Below are positions 14,381 through 17,568 of a stretch of DNA of 17,568 bases, one piece after another; position 1 is the stretch's first letter, and the number at the start of each line of letters is the position of its first letter. Origin of the DNA: JBOHWJ01 sp050736615 (GTDB taxonomy: Bacteria; Desulfobacterota; Binatia; Binatales; Binataceae); contig JBOHWL010000049.1 of assembly GCA_050736615.1 (NCBI GenBank), forward strand, positions 1 through 17,568, written 5' to 3'. The translations under genes were made by a program, and so were the position numbers. The notes under the pieces are model-generated. The model worked only from the letters and a program-made list of their open reading frames with translations, did no database searches and was not told the DNA's origin.

Positions 14381-15225
14381 TCAGGTCTCGTAGCGCAAAC
14401 CGCACGGTTGGCCGGCTTGGGGTGAACGCCAAATCCAATCACTGGAATCCCTCGCCGAAAAGCTTTCGCTAACGTTGGCCGCGCGCCGTCTGATCTGTGA
14501 TTGGCGCTCCGCCGTCATCAAGCGTCCCAAGGCGGCGCGCACCGCCTCGCGCTCATACGGAACCACGGCGCCGAGATCGAAGCGTTCAACGAAACGTGCC
14601 GCGCGGGTGCGCGGATGGCCGATCACCAGGATTGGCAGGTGCGAGGTCGCCACCATGGTTGGAATCCGGCTGGGCAAGCTCAACTCCGCAATTGCGCGCA
14701 CACTGGGCGGACTCTGGCCGTCGAGCGTGTCCGACGGGACCACCGCGTACGGATACTGTGAAAGCACTTCGGGCAGTTGGGCTTCCGGAATCGGCGCACG
14801 GAGGTGCCGGTCAGGTACCATTTCAGCCACGAGGTGATTTCTGGGACGGGACGCCTGCGCCAGCGGCAGACTCAGCCGTGCGGCACCAAAGGTCTGCTCA
14901 CCATCATAGAAGTTGCTTGTACGCAACGAGATTATCGACGAGGAATCGGGGAACATGCGGAGCAGCAGCGCGCCGGTGCCGTGAAGCTCGTTGACTTCGC
15001 ACGGTGTTATAACCACGTCCGCCGGCGAGGGCAGATGAGTCACGTCCGCGTGCCCTTGAAAGTCCGGCGGCCGCCCTTCTCGCAGCGAAATAAGCACGGA
15101 TTGGAGACGAGCGCGCGCCTTTTCCGAAACATTGCAATGTCAAGACTATCCGCCGACGGCGAAAAGTAAACATCGCGATCTTGGAGCAACAATTTCGCAT
15201 TGGAGCGCGATTCGCACCGATGCAC
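14381..15225 (-). pseudogene. Glycosyltransferase (GT4-like), frameshifted and short
   Basis: The C-terminal part (15097-14381) resembles the end of a GT4-like glycosyltransferase: ELSLPSRIPTMVATSHLPIL, IGHPRTRAARFVERFDLGAV and a closing SDWIWRS helix. Upstream, TSNFYDGEQTFGAARLSLPL is another segment I associate with this type. The N-terminal portion (SNAKLLLQDRDVYFSPSADS, then LDIAMF) is in a different frame, with the shift between about 15105 and 15135. The total of about 280 residues is short for the family and suggests an internal deletion as well. It transfers a sugar in polysaccharide or glycolipid synthesis if functional. It lies 93 bp upstream of the FkbM gene. Family assignment is moderate. 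Confidence 0.62.
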
Positions 15226-15294
15226 CTCGCGGACGCATCGGCGGATTGAATCAGGCTGACAGTCTGGAGGGGACTTAATCTGCCACCGGGATCC

Positions 15295-15783
15295 TTAATC
15301 TTCGAGCTGGAATTCACGCCGCAGCGCCGCGACGCGCTGCAACTGCTCCGCGCTCAATTGGTGCGCACCATAAGCCGGAATCACCGTTGCGGATATGTTG
15401 CGGATATGATGAAGATTCAGCAGTGTCTCCGGGTCGTAGGTGGTCAGCTCCAGGTGGATCAGGCAGCCGCAGTCGCCGGTGGTTTCGAGCTGCGCGACCT
15501 TTTGGCGCATGCGTTCGAAGGAGGTTTCGTTAGCCACTTGTCTAATTACAGCGGAATTAGCGCCGAGAGCGAGATAGCGACTGATCTTTCGAATCGCCTC
15601 CAGCGGGCGCGGCTTGATTTGGTCGTAGCGCATGAGGAGGGCCTGCCCACTCCGACGGTAAATCCGATAAAGCTGGAGCGACGAGCGCATCGCCGCCAGC
15701 GCATTGTCGAATTCACCCCCAAACATGGTCAGAAATGATGCGCTGGCATCGGCAAGGTAAGTGGCGTTTCCGGTTCGACTCAC
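15295..15783 (-). pseudogene. Sulfotransferase, 5'-truncated
   Basis: The 162-residue open frame resembles the C-terminal half of a PAPS-dependent sulfotransferase: FDNALAAMRSSLQLYRIYRR, then QALLMRYDQIKPRPLEAIRK and ISRYLALG, the conserved segment after the 3'-phosphate-binding loop. The N-terminal PAPS-binding P-loop is missing. Sequence beyond about 15780 belongs to an ABC ATPase on the opposite strand. The ATG at 15783 is thus an accidental start. It lies upstream of the glycosyltransferase and FkbM genes on the same strand, so these would have formed a glycan-modifying operon. An active product is not expected. Confidence 0.72.
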
Positions 15784-16261
15784 CGTCTACGAAAATCTGA
15801 TGGTGTTCGCGCGGCTATAGAATCTGCCGAATGCGTCCGCGAAAATCGCTGAACTACTGCGGCTGTTCGAGATAGAGGACCTCAAGCATAAGCCGGTATC
15901 GCGGCTGTCCTCCGGAGAAAACACCCGCGTCGGCCTATGCAAGGCCTTCATGAATGATCCCAGGCTACTGCTGCTGGACGAGCCCACCGCCTATCTCGAT
16001 CCACAGATGGCGCATCAGGTAAAAAGCGCGCCGTTAGAGATGCGACGCGAACGCGGCACCACGATTCTTTACACCTCGCACAACATGGCGGAGACGGAAG
16101 AGATGTGCGACCGGGTTATTTTCCTCAGCCGTGGCCGGATTATCGCCAGCGGCAGCCCGATCGAAGTGACGCAAAAGGTACTCAACGAGGACCGCGACGA
16201 ACCGGCGCTACAGGAGGTTTTCCTGCGCGTTGGACGGGGACGGCCGGATGAGGCTGCATAG
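15776..16261 (+). pseudogene. ABC-2 exporter ATPase, 5'-truncated with internal stop
   Basis: A plus-strand frame begins at about 15776 with LTVYENLMVFARL, reaches TAG at 15818-15820 (expected Tyr), then continues open as NLPNASAKIAELLRLFEIED. It includes the ABC signature LSSGE, Walker B LLLLDEPTAYLDP and the H-loop SHNMAETEEMCDRV. Walker A and the Q-loop, about the first 90 residues, are missing. The remaining sequence is of the DrrA/NodI-type subfamily that drives drug, lipid or polysaccharide exporters. The end overlaps the permease start by 14 bp, showing the original operon. An ATG at 15950 could start only a non-functional fragment. Confidence 0.85.
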
Positions 16262-17025
16262 GGTCAGAGCCGTAATTCTGCGCCATGCTTACGAGGCGCG
16301 CCGCAATCTCGACCGCATCGCCGACATGGTGTATTGGCCGGTACTGGACGTGATTGTCTGGGCTTTTTCACCATAAAAGCGATCGCCTGCGGCCGGGCGT
16401 AGTCAGCTTCCTGCTCGGCGCGGCCATTTTATGGGGCATGTTTCGCGCCTCTCAACGGGATATGGCCGTGGGTTTTCTGGCGGAGCTATGGTCGCGCAAC
16501 CTGGTTAACCTGTTCTCCACGCCACTGAGCGTTTCCGAATACATGACGGGGCTTATCGCGGTTAATCTGATCAAGGCGATGGTCGGCATGATCGCGGCGG
16601 CGCTGATAGCCTGGTGGTGTTACACCTATAATGTCTTTCCGATGTTTCCCGCTTTCCTGCCTTACATGCTGAATCTGATCCTGTTTGCGTTGGCGGTCGG
16701 GGTTGTGATCACCGGCCTGATTTTTCGCTATACGACCAGGATACAAGGGCTCGCGTGGAGTTTCACCTCGTTCCTGATGCCGTTGTCGTGTGTGTTCTAC
16801 CCGGTGCGTTCGCTACCGGGATTTTTACGCCCAATCGCCTGGGCTCTGCCCACCGCGCATGCCTTTGAGGGGATGCGGCAGGTCATCGCGGGCGGCGAAT
16901 TCTCGATGGTACATTTCGGCTGAGGACTTGGGCTCAACGCGGTCTATTTCGCGCTTTCAATCCTACTCTTCCGACTGATGTTCGAATCGACGCGCTCACG
17001 CGGCCTGCTGGTCAAACTTGAATAA
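16248..17025 (+). pseudogene. ABC-2 type permease with frameshift and premature stop
   Basis: The gene starts at ATG 16248 inside the ATPase end (MRLHRVRAVILRHAYEARRN) and runs through MVYWPVLDVIVWAF. It then hits TAA at 16374 unless the frame shifts near 16362-16375. The second frame continues SDRLRPGVVSFLLGAAILWG with at least four membrane segments (about 16543-16620, 16660-16730, 16750-16805, 16933-16980). The ABC-2 motif with FYPVRSLPGFLRPIAWALP and HAFEGMR is present. TGA at 16921-16923 interrupts where Trp would fit, and the frame stays open to 17025 (LLVKLE). Intact homologues pair with the ATPase to export lipids, drugs or glycans. Both genes are clearly broken here. Confidence 0.83.
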
Positions 17026-17568
17026 TCAAAGGTGCCTCGGCTACTCGCGATTTCGAAAATGCGACCTCGAGAGCGTCACGCCGCGTCGGCCCGCAACCGC
17101 TGAATGCTTCCAGGCGCGGAAACGGCTGAATGCGGAAACGCCGGATCGAGTGCCACACTTTTCCGACTGCACGGCTGTGATGAAAAAGCAGGCTCCGCAG
17201 GCAAGAACATAGAATTCGGATCATCTTTAACGCGCTATACTCGTCATACGAGACCGACCAAAACTGATCTATAGCAATCGCCTTCATCAACTCTCGAAGG
17301 ATGGCATTCCATCCCTCTGGCGCGATACATTTTTTGCAACAGAGATCGCCTGAGCACTCTAGACGCGGATTACACTGATATGTATTCGCATGCAGTCTTA
17401 AAACGAGCTTACACACCATTAATATCAGCATTTAGATTGGAATTAGTCCGAAATATCCCACCCCCTAGACAGAGTTCCGATCGATAGGCTATCGCTCTAG
17501 GGCTGGGGGTCCGGTCGTTTTATTAATATTTCGCGTCGCCAATGGATTTGGCATGGCGGACGCATGCC
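17026..17568. other. Gene-free end of window
   Basis: I find no convincing gene in these 543 bp. The base composition becomes more AT-rich after about 17200. One minus-strand open frame (17012-17431) lacks any recognisable motif, is Cys- and Arg-rich and overlaps the permease end, so I do not call it. A nested hairpin lies near the end. Confidence 0.5.
17463..17502. other. Nested inverted repeat (possible RNA hairpin)
   Basis: CCCTAGA (17463-17469) pairs with TCTAGGG (17496-17502). Inside, CGATA (17482-17486) pairs with TATCG (17490-17494) around a GGC loop. GTCGTTTTATT follows about 12 nt later, so a plus-strand terminator is possible but weak. No associated gene is seen. Confidence 0.35.

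Noticed and set aside
15818..16923. TAG at a Tyr position and TGA at a Trp position as evidence of stop-codon recoding
   Set aside because: Both occur only in genes that are also truncated or frameshifted, and TAG and TGA end normal genes elsewhere in the window. Pseudogene decay is simpler.
17012..17431. 139-codon minus-strand open frame at the right end
   Set aside because: It has no recognisable motif, is rich in Cys and Arg, has no clear ribosome site and overlaps the antisense of the permease end. It is more likely chance.

Overview
This is a GC-rich (roughly 60% by eye) stretch of bacterial DNA. Two predicted lipoproteins and a secreted hydrolase suggest a diderm. The gene mix (CaiB-type CoA-transferases, a luciferase-like oxidoreductase, SMP-30, aldo/keto reductase, carboxymuconolactone-decarboxylase-like protein, GST) suits an environmental soil or sediment heterotroph. 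A Binatota/Desulfobacterota-like or proteobacterial source is my guess from general familiarity; no marker gene is present. Both ends look like possible contig ends.

Layout. (1) 1-1925 holds pieces of two CaiB/BaiF CoA-transferases in a broken arrangement: positions 1-135 reappear in inverted orientation at 995-1129, and two genes that should be complete are cut at a breakpoint near 991-996. (2) 2283-5918, minus strand, is a probable operon in transcription order: aldo/keto reductase, SnoaL/NTF2-like protein, SMP-30/gluconolactonase-like protein, LLM flavin oxidoreductase. (3) 6305-9532, plus strand, is a divergent series: CMD/AhpD-like protein, beta-hydroxyacid dehydrogenase, metallo-beta-lactamase-fold lactonase-like hydrolase, then two small lipoproteins. 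The space between the divergent blocks (5919-6304) carries nested inverted repeats. (4) 9847-12831, plus strand, is a small stress or detoxification block: ArsR-type repressor with a clear palindromic operator, its translationally coupled SRPBCC partner, a glutathione S-transferase, a DUF899 thioredoxin-fold protein and an exported isochorismatase-like hydrolase. (5) 13260-17025 is a decayed surface-glycan region: FkbM methyltransferase with two frameshifts, glycosyltransferase with a frameshift, 5'-truncated sulfotransferase, and an ABC-2 exporter (ATPase plus permease) carrying two nonsense codons and a frameshift. (6) 17026-17568 has no convincing gene.

Three gene-free gaps (1926-2282, 9533-9884, 12832-13259) are largely filled by related, modular inverted-repeat elements. 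Two of these lie between convergent genes.

How the genes may work together (inference): a luciferase-like flavin monooxygenase, two different lactone-hydrolase-type enzymes, two alcohol/carbonyl oxidoreductases, a CMD protein and CoA-transferases would together fit oxidation of a cyclic ketone or aromatic-derived compound to a lactone, ring opening, dehydrogenation and CoA activation. No substrate can be read from the sequence. I do not see CRISPR arrays, rRNA or tRNA genes, or transposases. The strongest unusual signals are the inverted duplication at the left end, the head-to-head truncated gene pair at about 15776-15783, the repeat family, and the ArsR operator.
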